64,000 bases of DNA from Isoetes taiwanensis (taxonomy: Eukaryota > Streptophyta > Lycopodiopsida > Isoetales > Isoetaceae). The notes under the pieces were generated by a model that did no database searches, was not told the DNA's origin, and worked only from the letters and a program-made list of their open reading frames with translations. The position numbers were made by a program, and so were the translations under genes. Shown in pieces: positions 1 to 12,706 of this stretch. The stretch spans positions 1,247,501 through 1,311,500 of the forward strand of contig JAJEKV010000091.1 in the NCBI GenBank assembly GCA_021234155.1, read 5' to 3'. Position 1 is the stretch's first letter. Every line of letters begins with the position of its first letter.

Positions 1-77
1 CAAATATTCAAAATCACCCGTATACATCTAAAAACCTAATTGCAAACTCCCTCATTTTTTTTGCATAAGTTTATGCT

Positions 78-82
78 TCTCT
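78..82 (+). repeat. Target site duplication of element A, left copy (TCTCT)
   Basis: TCTCT lies directly before the LTR start at 83 and again at 10,778-10,782 directly after the 3' LTR. The perfect 5-bp duplication shows that A is a single insertion with both ends intact. Five bp is usual for Ty3/Gypsy and many other LTR elements. Confidence 0.9.
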
Positions 83-1582
83 TGTGACGTTCCAGTACGA
101 TATACGGTCTCAAGATGTATACCGTACTGCACCGTCACGCATACACGCCGTCCAATCGACGTGTACGCCGACGTGTACCCAAGCAAGGTCGCCCTAGGGG
201 GCAACTTGCAATGGTGCGCACACTTAGAAATGCGCGCACTTTTAGACCTTTAACCCATTAAAGGTAGACCAAGGGTCATGGAAACCCTAAACCTAACTGA
301 TAGCCTACATAAGGCACCAAACCCTAACTTTCCCTTTTCGCCCACAGACCTTCCGGAGCTCCGGGATTCGGCGCCGAGGAGTCAATTCCAACTCCCACGA
401 TCGTCCAGGTGCGCCCGGCTTGTCGGATCGTCCTCCCGACCGCATTTGAGGCGAGCAGAGACATGGACACCTTTGGATCGAGAGGAGTGAACCGGGGATC
501 GTATTTAGTCGATTGAATAGCCTAAACCTTATTCCAACCTTGAACCAGTAGGTTTAACCTATTAAATCACCCCTAGTAGCCAAGCGGATCCCGAGATTGA
601 CTCTAACTAAAGAACCTAACTCTATGTATGATATAGATTAGTTCTTATTCTTTAGTTCTATGATGATGTGATGGGACGGATGAATTACGTGAACTCTTTG
701 TATTGGGAAGGGGGTAGAGACTTGAAGCTTAGTAGATGATGCTCCTAGATAGTCCCTCTTAGTGCATTACTAGATTTCGCCTGTGTACAAGAACCCCACG
801 GTTGTGGGTGAAGGGGCCAGACCGGCTTAGAATGAGGTTCGTGTTTCGACCCTTGACCGATCCCTCCGGTGTGTAAGGCCTCACAGGGGATCCCGAGTGA
901 CTAGGTCTAATGGCTTGCCACCGAGTGTGGGTAAGGCATGGGCTCGACACACCGTGGGGTGGAGTTCACCTTCCGGTGGGTTAAGTCGAATAAGGGCAAG
1001 TGGCCCTCTAGTCACCTTGGGTCAGCATGTAGATCTCTCGGAGGGAGTGATCCCTACCGCCCCATCGGGATTGGGGAGATGTAACCCCAGGGAATAGCCC
1101 CTTTGGCTATGCACCCGTGCTGGCTTCTGATGGGAGTCCCAACACTTTTCAACCTACTCGCAAAGTGTGCACGGGGAGGGGCGGATGGAGTGGACAACCC
1201 AATGCCATGTTCTTATGCCAGCCCAATCCATTGTCATGATTCATGCGCAATGAACTCTGGAGGCCCAAGCTTGTCAGTCTATCCCTGTGTCTGAGCCTTG
1301 GGTAGGAACTTCCTTTGTATTGTGCTGATCTTTGTCTATGCAGATATGTGGTGAGCCATCCTTCGAGATGGTCATGATGTGCTTTGATGTATATGTACTT
1401 ACATATGTTTACGCTTCCGCAGCTAGGTAGGCCCTGAGGGAGACAGGGTAAATGACACCTTCATTCTTCCCACTGGATTGCAGTGATGTGTGGAGGGCCT
1501 TGTATCAGCGTGGAGCTGGTATAGGGGATGAACTCCTGTTTGTATACGATGAGTGCACCGTATATGAGTAGGGGACGTCACA
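83..1582 (+). repeat. 5' LTR of element A
   Basis: The 1500-bp LTR starts TGTGACGT and ends ACGTCACA, and the primer binding site follows one base later. It is near-identical in its body to the LTR at 9270-10,777 and clearly related to the LTRs of element B. Open frames inside it at 278-490, 897-1097 and 1103-1294 show no protein similarity and are taken as chance frames. Confidence 0.93.
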
Positions 1583-1583
1583 A

Positions 1584-1595
1584 TGGTATCAGAGC
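1584..1595 (+). promoter_or_regulatory. Primer binding site of element A
   Basis: TGGTATCAGAGC is the classic plant retrotransposon primer binding site, complementary to the 3' end of initiator methionine tRNA. It lies one base after the 5' LTR. Confidence 0.92.
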
Positions 1596-1788
1596 GATGT
1601 TCTTGGAGACCAAGAGCAAAGCACTGACCATGCTCCCAGTAGTACTAACTTGATAGGATCCTCAAGCCTCGAAAAGTGGGAAATTTTTTTCTCATTTTTG
1701 GTAGTTTATGCTAAGCTAGTAATAGTTAAGTAAATTGGAACTTAATAAGACTAAAAAGAATGAGCCAAAACCTCCTCAGGCAAGGTGG

Positions 1789-2223
1789 TCTCACAGCTCG
1801 CGCCTGGTCAAAGAACTAAACTTTAGTTTTTGAGCGAGGCGCAAGCTGTGAGACATCGAGCCAAGATCACTCAAACTTGATGAATTTGAGAAAAGTAATA
1901 TAGTAAGGCTAGTTCCAAGATAGGAATTAGTTAGAATAGCATGTTTAAATTACTTAAATTACTTAAAAATGTGCAAGATCTCACAGCTCGCGCCTGGTCA
2001 AAGAACTAAACTTTAGTTTTTGAGCGATAATAAGTCGGAGACATCGAGCCAAGAACACACTAAACTTGATGAATTTGAGAAAAGTAATATGGTAAGGCTA
2101 GTTCCAAGGTAGGAATTAGTTAGAATAGCATGTTTAAATTACTTAAAAATGTGCAAGATCTCACAGCTCGCGCCTGGTCAAAGAACTAAACTTTAGTTTT
2201 TGAGCAGGGCGCTACCTGTGAGA
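1789..2223 (+). repeat. Three leader hairpin repeats of element A
   Basis: Copies lie at 1789-1853, 1979-2041 and 2159-2223. Each begins TCTCACAGCTCGCGCC, has an inner inverted repeat (AACTAAA / TTTAGTT), and copies 1 and 3 close with a complementary arm ending GTGAGA. In copy 2 the closing arm is degraded. Element B has the same two-stem design with different bases in the stems (see findings). Likely a structured RNA signal in the leader, for example for packaging, dimerisation or translation; the role is inferred. Confidence 0.8.
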
Positions 2224-5200
2224 CCTCCAAACTTTGAACTTCCATAACTTGAGCTACAGAGCTCCAAATCGCCTGAAAATTGTTGCAATAGGACCGTTAG
2301 ACATCCTAGAATCCATTTATGACCTCAAATTAGGCTAGAAATGTCAAACTCCAGCTCAAAATGACCAAAATTCCTCAAACCCTTGAATTGATTTTCCAAA
2401 CTGTGGTTTGTTTGTAAATAGAAGCATACCCCATTAGTACCTCGCAAGTATTGCTCTCGGCTCAAAGCTGATGCCTTACTCCTAGATAGAAGTGCCCAAG
2501 AACACCCCTTTGTTATAGTCATCTAGACCAAAGATACCAACCCAAGTCCAACTGTTGGTACATCACATTGGTCATGCCAAAAGCATAAACCTTGACCTAA
2601 TTAGGTGTCCTCCTAATAGAGTTTGACTTATATAGCCGCCACATTGACACTCCCTATTGCCGGGATACCTAGAAAGGAGCTAGAGTCTAGAGCTGCCCAA
2701 GTCACCTCATGTGTAGAGATTGGACTCCCCCAAACCAAATTTGTTAGGACCTTAGAGTATGCCTCAAACATCATGGAGGTTTTGCAAAACAACCCTCATG
2801 TCATGCCATACCACACGCCCTAATATCCATAGACTTGGAGATTATAGATATGTCTCGATAATCTTTGCTTTCGAGCCATCTTGCTTGCTTATAGAGCCCA
2901 AAATGTTGTAGGAGAGCCCTTCAAGTAGACCCTTAGACTCTAGAATATACGAGCGTTACTTTCGAAGGACAGGGCTAGAGCTACAGAAGAGGTAGAGGCG
3001 CAACCCCTTGAAGACATCAAGGTCCCAACCGACGTACAGACAGATAAGGAGAGGAGACCGAAAAGGCAGACCCAAGAGAGGGAAGCACAACGACAAACAC
3101 CTAAACTGACAAACGAGTAGAACAGGACACCATCGGCCTAGCATCAATCTTCATCAAATGGGAAGGATAGTTGGTAACCAGCGGCATCAAGAATTTTCTA
3201 GATGTCAACCTCTCGGCTACCACGTCCATGAGCTCACATCAGAAAGAGGATCTCGACGCCTTCACCAACTCGACGCACATGAGTTTCAAATGGAAGAACG
3301 CAAGGCAGCAAAATACAGGTGCAGGAAGACGTTAGAATCGATACCGCATTAGCATCACGAGCTAGGGCCATAATCTTCTGTCGAGGAGAGAAGTCATGGC
3401 GACACATGAGCGTATAGAAACCGGAGGGAAGACCACCACGACCTTGCAGCCCAGTAGCTCAAGCGAATGTCATGCAATGTCAACAAAAGGAGCAACCAAG
3501 CTACGCAACCACAAAGCACCTAAGGCTGACCAGGACAAGTTTCCAGCTCCCTTGCACCAGCAGGAGAACTTTCATCGGTTCCAAAAAGTAGGAGACCATG
3601 AGGAGGAGGAGACGCATATCAGAGAAGGAACATCTCCGACTTGAAGGCCTATATCAGCATTAGGGGCAAGTCAAGGAGGGAGCATATTCTGCTCGAACAA
3701 GAATTCCGGACCCAGAAACACCTAGAAACCAAAAGAAGGACGACCGTACTACGTCAGCCCAGGAGTACGAGACTCGAATGGATAGGACCCAAAGGACGGA
3801 GGAGACGACCTAGCCAGCAGGTACAAATCACGCAAAGGCGACCAAAAGGAGCTATGATAGGTGCAATGAAGATGATCACACTTCCAGGCACAAGAGAGGC
3901 ACCTCGGAATGGAGCAAAGCCCAAGCAACAGGAGTTGCACTCAGAAATTCAACCTGCGAAGGAATGACAATGTCTGCCTACCGACCACGATCTTAGAGCT
4001 TCGAAGATATTCAAGAATGGTTGACTGCAACAGCCAGGTGATCCTACTCAAGCGATCAACGGCACCGCACAACGGCAACCTTGCAACGACACACCGCATG
4101 TAGGGATGTTGAGCGGTCACCGCATTCCTCACGACGAATATACACATTAAGGAGGAGCATCTTTCTCAAGGGATCACATCGACAAACACTCTTCGCAACT
4201 AGCGTGACGAACTCGGATCAGACATGAAGCTCAACAATAGTAGCAGCGTCTTAAGGAATCCCAGAGTCAACCAGAACGAAGAAGATGCAGTAAAACCGAA
4301 GAATCAAACGCGATAGGAGGAGGGGAAACCTTAAAGGAGTATAAACATTTAAGTAGATCTTCGTAGTTGTTTTGAAAAAGTGGATGAATTAAAATCCCAA
4401 TGTAAATGTGTATATGTCTATTGTATATCTCGGGTGCTCACAGATATAGTGGAGAAACATGAGTTTAAAGCCGGATTTAGCGCTTAGATCAGGAAGCTCC
4501 TTCACTTCGACTACCAAAGGAGGAAGCAAGGAAGCACAACTATAGCCCAAGATCAAAATGGAAGAGCAAGTACGAGGGAGAAACGACCAGAGCCCAAGCA
4601 AACCTTCGACTCCAAACACTTCGGGAAGTGGCCTCAAATAGAACACTGCTCGTCCACCCAATGTCAGAATAAGAGACAACACTGGTCATGTCAAGATCAT
4701 CAGTGCGACACCAGGACATCGTCAGGGCGCAACACTACATCTTGTGGCAGTGGCAACACTTGATGAACTTATGACACGAGTGGCCTCAACAATAGAAGGA
4801 GGAAAGACCCGGCATCAACGAGCCAACTAAGAAGGCAACATCTCGACGACCATAATTCCACCTTGTGGTAATATAGGGTGATGCGCTATGACACAAGGTA
4901 CTTACGAAAGGCACTGCGACGAGGAGATATGCCTTCAACAACTAGGTGATGGCCTCATCAGGTACTCCTACCAGTAATTAGAAGAAAAGAAGCCGATCGT
5001 ACCTCCGACATGTGGGACATCAAACGCCCAAGATAGAAGCATTCGACACCTTAATGACAAGGATAGCAACTGAAGCACCTTCGACAAAAAGAGAGTTCAA
5101 GATAATAGCCAGGCTATTCAACGACATGAGTATATTTAAGGCAGGTACTCCTTCAACTCAAGGGTCAAGCTACGCAGATATAAGGATGCATCATCCCGAC

Positions 5201-7945
5201 AATATAGCCAGCGGAGGAGAGCCATGATGCTTTACTTGCCAGAGAGACCGACATGCATAGAGGGACAAAGGTCAGGAACTGAAAGCTGGAGAAGTGCTAG
5301 CAACCGACTTCTTCCACGAGCTCCCTAGAGGCAACAGGAGGATCAAAACTGACGAGCACAATCAAAGCTACCGGAAGGTACCTCAAGACAAGAAGACGGC
5401 ATAGTGGAACGTGACCACGTCCAAGCCATGTGATCGAGGGGATCAAACAAGGAAGTTTGGAAGCTCGATGGAGAAGCAACTAGGTGAGGCGAGTCGATGA
5501 CTTGCACGTGGACTTGCATGCAACTTGGTGAACCCAAGGATGGACGATTCAAAGAACAACTGCAGAAGAGAACAACTCCAGAGGAGTATAGCCAAAGGAA
5601 TCGCGCACAGCCTCAAGAGACGCCTTCAAATAGCTTCGAGTATCATGAAGGGGGGGATAATTACCGCCCGAGAACGGGATCGGGAAGCGTAACCGAAATG
5701 TTGAAGCATCAACGACCAGCACACCTTTAGTTAGAATGTGATCCAAAGCGTGTTGTGCCATAGCCGACAAACATCGGAGGGCCCAAGTACATCAACAAGT
5801 TACCCCAGAGTACGAGCTGACGTACAAATAGGAGGATATGGATCGCCCAAAGACCCATTGCACCAGGGAGGAACACCGATGACATTGCCAAGGAATAGGT
5901 GTGCAACTTCGGAGGGAGGCACAAGGGGACCTAATAGCTAGTAGTAATTGTAATTATGTAAGCTATATGTTTTGCATGTATAGTTCCCCTGTTATTCCTT
6001 CCCTTCCATAGCATAACGGATCAAAAGAAGAGATGTCAGGCAATTTGCAGGGGTGAAGCAATCCACATCCTCAACACTCTTCGGGCAACACGATAGCAAC
6101 AAGAGGACTCGACGTATGAGACATCGATGGAGTCGAAGAAACAATATCGGATACAGAGTCGTCCTTTAGCCGCCAAGACAAAGAGTTCAAGATGAAAGAT
6201 CTTTTTCAACGGCGCCACCTTCAGGCTTTTGAAAAGCGGCATGGAAGATTTCAAGTGATCAACTACACCATCAAGCCACTAGCAATGAGAGGCTTCTAAC
6301 GAACAAAGTCAACCCCTACATCAAAGAGGAGCCACCGTCAAGGAGACTGAAGTATCGAGCGACTCGGAAGAACGTCACCTTGCTACTTCAAGCAGGCAAC
6401 GAGTGGATGAGCTTCTAGCAAGGTCAAGGATCTAAGGCCATGGGGCCTAGTAGGTTAAATGTAGGGATGGTAACATCCATATTGGGATTAGAAGGCATTG
6501 TTAGACATTCTCGCCGAAAGGATTGCCCCAATATTGAGCTAAGCGTCAAATATTGGGAAGGAAACGCATAGGAGTAACTAAAATTATACACGATTGTTAA
6601 CAGACATCCAACATATTGAAACCACTTGGTGAGATTGATCTCCTCACTAAGAAGGAATCATTACTAGGATAATTGTTGACCATGTATAAATCTAGTACCC
6701 CCAAAAGAATAATCCAACCGAAAGAAAAGAAGTAATCTAACAAGTCCGGCCAACTTGTTACGATGACATCAATTCGATTGCTAGGAATATTCCAAGAGTT
6801 TAAATAACTAAGAAAGGGGGAATCTCTAGAATATAAAAGAATAGTACATGTAAGGTACATCTAAAATAAGAATTATAGTAATCAAATAGTCTTTTGAGAC
6901 AAAAGGAATTGTCGTCATGACAAAACCTTGTGGGATAGAATCATTCTAACTAAGTAGGTAACCCATAACTATATTGAAATAAATGATAACATAATATGTG
7001 CATCCATCTTAGATGGTTATATATGTAGCTAAGGCTAGTAAATTAATGCGCTAAGTAAGAAGCATATAACCTCTTAAGGGGAGAGAATAGATATGACGTT
7101 GTGTACAACGTCATTGAAGGGGTGCAGGACCATTTTCTTTTCGAAGAAAGTGGGAGGGCTCAATCTTATGATTGAACGTACTTGCATCGAATTGACCGAC
7201 CCGTAGAATAGAGTTCACTCCGGCAATGGCCGAAGCGAATAGAGCGTAAAATAGATAGATACCTTAGGCTCAGGAGGCCTTCAACGTGCGAGACTGGCGT
7301 AGTAGCTATCTACACCAATGAAGTGGAGCAAAACTATGGGAGCAACGCAACGACCAAGTCATCTCCAAATTACTCGACGCCGGCTCAATGGGTGGATGCA
7401 TTCTAGCCTTAGGTAAGGCGTGTGCATACATTATAAGCTTTAATGTATCTTATAAATAAGTTACATATAGATCCTAATAATTGCATAGAAATTACTGTAC
7501 GTATATGTATCATACCGAAATAAGTTAAATAACAACGATAATGGAGGTAGCATGTTAATTAATCCTTCGCAAGGATGAAATTCCTTCCAAGGATAGCTAT
7601 ATGACCTCGGGGTCCTTATAAATATAAACAGAAAATAGAATTCGGATATACTTAAGTGCATCTTAGGGATATACTTCCAAGGGTAATGCAAGACCCAAGG
7701 AAGAGAATAAGAAGCACATCTAATTCTTGTGTATGATAATTAAAACCTTCTCTATGTAACAATAGGTCTAAAATCAAGGTTATTGTTTAAATAATCGCGA
7801 TCTAAAAGTAATTAAATGTTGTAAAGCTTAGAGTAAATATAATTGTACTATCGGAAGTAATGCATCCGATACTATGATAATGTTAATTCATAAATATTAC
7901 CTTAGGATAATAATGTAAATCACATGCATGAAGGAGCCAGCAAAA
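2224..7945 (+). other. Internal region of element A with no recognisable gene
   Basis: About 5.7 kb inside element A holds only short, overlapping frames (longest about 108 codons at 3641-3967). None shows a gag zinc knuckle, protease, RT, integrase, chromodomain or histone motif. Bases 2940-6450 are purine-rich and could be heavily decayed gag-pol or foreign filler; 6450-7945 is AT-rich. The first 70 bases share the segment TTGCAATAGG with the leader downstream of the fourth hairpin of element B. Confidence 0.6.
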
Positions 7946-8290
7946 ATCAGCTCAGGCATGTCGATTTGTGTAGATCTATAGCTTGCCTAGTTAAGTATAA
8001 TCTACGCATGCAACCTATGAGGGAAGGGTTGCATGCGTTGTTACCGATGATGAGATTACTACGGTGATCTCTAGGACGTGGTGTAATGTCAATGTAGGCA
8101 TGACCGCGGTTCCGCTTGGAAAGTCTACTTCTGTCCGCTAGATATGGGTTGCATGCGTTGTTACCGATGATGAGACCACTACGGTGATCTCTAGGGCATG
8201 GTGTAATGTCAATGTAGGCATGACCGCATTTCCGCTTGGACGAGTGGAAGGTAGATTAGAAAGTCTACTTCTGTCCCACGGAAGTAGACG
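7946..8290 (+). repeat. 3' UTR block with 120-bp tandem duplication
   Basis: The 3' untranslated region shared with element B (42,370-42,640) starts with CAGCTCAGGCATGTCGAT. In A a roughly 120-bp unit starting GGGTTGCATGCGTTG occurs twice in tandem (about 8026-8145 and 8146-8265); B has one copy. A short hairpin (GTCTACTTC...GAAGTAGAC) follows in both elements. Confidence 0.75.
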
Positions 8291-8650
8291 ACCTCGAGAG
8301 AAAGGAGGTCATTGAGGAATGCATTGATAGGAAAAGCACCTCTAGCCCCATATATGCTTTGATAGGAGGAATCTGGCCTTCACGCCCCATATACTGGGAA
8401 GGACCTATCCTCCACGTTGGGCAACTAAAGGTGTAGGCATGAGCGCATACAGGCATTATAGGGGAGTCTCCTCGGCCCACGATGGAAGAATCATCCTCTT
8501 CCTACTGTAGGGATATTAGCCATGCATTCATGTAGATAGTTGGGGTGGTCACCATATAACCAAAATTTTAATTAATATAAATGGTAATAACGTAGTGTTG
8601 ACCCCACAGCCAATAAGAGCGCCGGAGGGCCCGAGGTCGAACTCGAAGAC

Positions 8651-8969
8651 TTGCAACACAAATTTTGTTATAACGTGTTGCAAGGGATGAAGAGTACCTT
8701 AGAAGTGTAAATTTTGTATGAAATTGATAAACTTTGATAAACTTAAATGTCGTATTAAGTAAGGTTAATAATTACCTTGCGTGGATTAAGTTATGAAATC
8801 ATAAGTTAATTGGATAATGAAATAGTACAAGGTAATGTCTTAAACATTACCTTAGAGTAATTCTAATAATTAAGATAGTAAGTATGTAATTATAGATATT
8901 GTAAAATTAATCTGAGGATTTTTAAGGTGCGAAGACTTGCAACACAAATTTTGTTGGAATATGTTGCAA
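8651..8969 (+). repeat. Two copies of a TTGCAACAC hairpin in the 3' UTR of A
   Basis: At 8651-8683 TTGCAACAC and GTGTTGCAA form a 9-bp stem around AAATTTTGTTATAAC. A second copy is at 8937-8969 with one stem mismatch, and the same hairpin is at 42,896-42,928 in element B. It is conserved between the two elements, so possibly an RNA 3'-end or export signal. Confidence 0.65.
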
Positions 8970-9256
8970 GGAATGAAGAGCACCTTAAATAATAATTGTA
9001 TATGAAAGTGTTAAATTGTGATAAACTAAATGTTGTGATAACGGAGACTAATAAGTACCTTGTTTTAATAGAAGTTACGATTTGACAAGTTATTTGATAA
9101 TGTAATGGCGTAATAATGATTTAAAAATATTACCTTAAGGTAATCTTAATAAATGTGTAAGTATTATAGTAGTATATCGTATGCATCGGGTTGATTGCGG
9201 GTTAGGAAGATTCCAAGGTGGGGGAGACCCACGATCTTTGGGACAAACATCATTTC

Positions 9257-9269
9257 AAGGTGGGGAGAA
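9257..9269 (+). promoter_or_regulatory. Polypurine tract of element A
   Basis: AAGGTGGGGAGAA directly precedes the 3' LTR. A similar tract (CAAGGTGGGGGAGA) lies about 45 bp upstream; the same doubled arrangement is seen in element B. Confidence 0.85.
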
Positions 9270-10777
9270 TGTGACGTTCAAAGACGATATACACGGCCTC
9301 AAGACGATACCGCATTGCACCATCACGCGTATTACATCGCCGGCCCAATCGACGGTGCGCCGTATTGTACCCAAGCAAGGTAAGCCTAGGGGGCAACTTG
9401 CAATGGTGCGCATTACACTTAGAAATGCGCGCGACTTTTAGACCTTTAACCCATTAAAGGTAGACCAAGGGTCATGGAAACCCTAAACCTAACTAATAGC
9501 CTACATAAGGCACCAAACCCTAACTTTCCTTTTTAAGCCCACTGGACCTTCCGAAGCTCCGATTCGCTACCGAGGAGTCAATTCCAACTCCCACGACCGT
9601 CCGTGCGCTCAAGCTTGTCGATCGTCCTCCGAACCGCATTCGGAAGCGAGCGTAGACATGGACACCTTTGGATCGAGAGGAGTGAACCGGGGATCGGGTA
9701 TTTAGTCGATTGAATAGCCTAAACCTTATTCCAGCCTTCGAACCAATAGGTTTAGCCTATTAAATCACCCCTAGTAGCCAAGCGGATCCCGAGATTGACT
9801 CTAACTAAAGAACCTAACTCTATGTATGATATAGATTAGTTCTTATTCTTTAGTTCTATGATGATGTGATGGACGGATGAATTCTCGTGGAACTCACCGT
9901 ATTGGGAAGGGGGTAGAGACTTGAAGCTTAGTAGATGATGCTCCTAGATAGTCCCTCTTAGTGCATTACTAGATTTCGCCTGTGTGTACAAGAAACCCCA
10001 CAGGTTGTGGGTGAAGGGGCCAGACCGGCTTAGAATGAGGTTCTTGTTCGACCCTTGACCGATCCCTCCGGTGTGTAAAGGCCTACCGGGATCGAGTGAC
10101 TAGGTCTAATGGCTTGCCACCGAGTGTGGGTAAGGCATGGGCCTCGACACCCGTGGGGTGGAGTTCACCTTCCAATGGGTTAAGTCGAATAAGGGCAGTG
10201 GCCCTCTAGTCACCTTGGGTCAGCATGTAGATCTCACGGAGGGAGTGATCCCCTACCCCCCCATCGGGGTGGGGAGATGTAACCCGGGAATAGCCCCTTT
10301 GGCTATGCACCCGGGCTCTGGTCCAGGTCCCAACACTTTTCAACCTACTCCGCAAAAAGTGTGCAGTGGGAGGGGCGGATGGAGTGGACAACCCAATGCC
10401 ATGTTCTTATGCCAGCCCAATCCATTGTCATGATTCTGTCTGCAATGAACTCTGGAGGCCCAAGCTTGTCAGTCTATCCCTGTGTCTGAGCCTTGGGTAG
10501 GAACTTCCTTTGTATTGTGCTGATCTTTGTCTATGCAGATATGTGGTGAGCCATCCTTCGAGATGGTCATGATGTGCTTTGATGTATATGTACTTACATA
10601 TGTTTACGCTTCCGCAGCTAGGTAGGCCCTGAGGGAGACAGGGTAAATGACACCTTCATTCTTCCCACTGGATTGCAGTGATGTGTGGAGGGCCTTGTAT
10701 CAGCGTGGAGCTGGTATAGGGGATGAACTCCTGTTTGTATACGATGAGTGCACCGTATATGAGTAGGGGACGTCACA
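9270..10777 (+). repeat. 3' LTR of element A
   Basis: The 1508-bp LTR starts TGTGACGT and ends ACGTCACA. It matches the 5' LTR over most of its length with scattered single-base and short indel differences. The first roughly 100 bases differ more strongly from the 5' LTR. Confidence 0.92.
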
Positions 10778-10782
10778 TCTCT
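10778..10782 (+). repeat. Target site duplication of element A, right copy (TCTCT)
   Basis: Matches 78-82 exactly. Reading from 10,779 the LINE ORF1 frame is open through this point. Confidence 0.9.
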
Positions 10783-12706
10783 CACCAGCTGAACGATCCG
10801 ACCTGCTTAACCAGTTAAGTTTCTATCACAAAAATCCTTCTATGGTCTTCAAATTTGGTGATTTTGCTGACTTAAACTTCCTCTCCAAAGACATGAATTA
10901 TCTTTCCTCCGATGTTCCATCTTGGGACAATTTATCTAAAGATCCGGGCCCCAATGGCATTGCTCCTGCTCTAAATGCTGAAGGTGTTCCTCTACCTCAT
11001 GGTGTCCCGAGACCAATACAACCAGTTCTTTCTGATCAACAATTGGCAGAAGAGTTTAACAATCTCCAAGCTCGAACTCAGCCAAATGTTCAAATGTTCA
11101 GAGGTATCAAGCTTGATTCTCCTTTAATTGCCTCAAGAATTAGCTCTTTATCTTTAACTGCAGTTGTTGTATGTGTGGATAAAGTAGGGATTCAAATTGA
11201 TAAATTATGGGGTCATATTCTCAAACTTCATAAAGGAATCATTGTCAACTCTATCTACTGGCTAAACTATCCTTATCTTTTGATAGAATGTGCAAACTCT
11301 GAACTGCCAACTACCTTTTGAAAATAGCCAGATCCACTTTTGATACCTTCCAACTGGTTTTCCTAAAATGGGGCCCTCAACTATCTTTGGAGGATTTTGG
11401 TAAATTCTTTGTTGCTTCTGTCAGCATGAGTGAGCTTAATCCCATATACTGGAATGAAGACTGTTTTTCAGCCATTTTCAACTCAATTGGGACCTACATT
11501 TCAACTGACTATTCACCATATAAGCCCCCTAAATGCTACATTCAACTGGATATTTCTAAGCCTGTCCCCACCTCCATCCCAATCTTAGATTTCTTTGGCA
11601 AAGAAATTAATCTCCAGCTTAGATGGGTTGGTCTACCTGCATTCTGCCCTAACTGCAACTCCAGGCATTTTTCTTCAAAGATGTGTCAGTATGTGGTTGG
11701 AAATAATGCAAATGCTACACCAGAAGAAGTTGAAGATAAATTTGGGGACAAATCAGTTAAGGTCAATGATGATGGCAGAAGCTCAAGCTTTGGTAAACAA
11801 TACAAAATTTCAGATTACATTGGCCAAACCCCCGCCAAACATTATCAGTCAGATTGGACAAAATCAAATGGCAGCAAAAGGAGAATTGAGAAAAAAAGAC
11901 AGCAGAGGTTGGATCAACAAGAAAATTCAGCAAATTCAGTTTCCTCTCAAGTTTTTAATGCTCCTTCTGTGCCTTATGGAGGTATCAAAATTCTAAATAA
12001 GGGTGACCTTCCTCTGCTTCAAAATGCCAAACCAACAGGCCCCTCTTCTCAGCATAATGCTACAGTTAATTCACAGCAAGATAAGGAGAGGAATTTCAAC
12101 AAATTGATGTCAAAAGGAAAATTCCCCATGGAGGTTGACTTACACAAGACTTTGAATAACATATTGACAGATGTAAAAGTCAAGGTTGTTTGCAAAAATA
12201 ATAAGGCAACTCCTAAAGTTATTCAGCCTCCCCCAAAAAATGTCCAGCATGGGATTAAAATCTCTTCCCAAACAAAAAGGTGTGAAGAGTCATTAATTAT
12301 GGAAAACGGTAGCATTGGAGATACTCCAATTCTCGAATTGGACTCTAGCAAAACAGATGCTCGGCAAGCCAATTTTGATCATCTGAATAGTAGCAAAAAT
12401 GTAAATGCTGCAAGTTCTGACAACAATGAAGACAAGGTAATCTCTAGTAACAGATTCAAAGTTTTATCTGACACTATTGGTGAGATTTCTGCAGATACTG
12501 TAATGCCAATATCTGTTCAAGTTACTTGCCCTCCAAAAGCTAACACATCGACTTGCACAACACTCACCCCATGTCCTTTCTCAGTTGTCCCACTCATTGA
12601 TTTTTCCTCCCCTATTAACCATCAAACCTCAAATTTAAATTGCTCCATCTCTGAAAAGATTGCTTTACAGTTGTCTGAGTTACAAGTGGACATTGGAGAT
12701 GAGTGA
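10779..12706 (+). pseudogene. LINE ORF1, DUF4283/zinc-knuckle RNA-binding protein
   Basis: This encodes the nucleic-acid-binding chaperone of plant L1-type LINEs. The frame is open from 10,779, upstream of the first ATG at 10,842, and continues to a stop at 11,319-11,321. It resumes in another frame from 11,321 to 12,706, so one frameshift lies in a short T-run. The first 250 residues fit the DUF4283 pattern, with a conserved region around 'FQLVFLKWGPQ'. A zinc knuckle CPNCNSRHFSSKMC (CX2CX3HX5C, slightly unusual spacing) follows near codon 110 of the second frame. The rest is low-complexity and Ser/Asn/Lys-rich. The true start is probably the ATG at 73, on the far side of element A. The frameshift and the insertion make it non-functional here. 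Confidence 0.82.

Larger units (their letters stand above)
83..10777 (+). mobile_element. LTR retrotransposon A, non-autonomous relative of element B
   Basis: The element is complete in structure: 5' LTR 83-1582, tRNA-Met-type primer binding site at 1584-1595, internal region, polypurine tract at 9257-9269, 3' LTR 9270-10,777, and a TCTCT target duplication. The LTRs end in the 8-bp inverted pair TGTGACGT...ACGTCACA. The LTR body, the 5' leader hairpins and the 3' UTR match element B (33,061-49,056), so both belong to one family. I found no gag, protease, RT or integrase motif inside A; its open frames are short and scattered. It most likely relied on an autonomous relative for movement. Confidence 0.93.
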
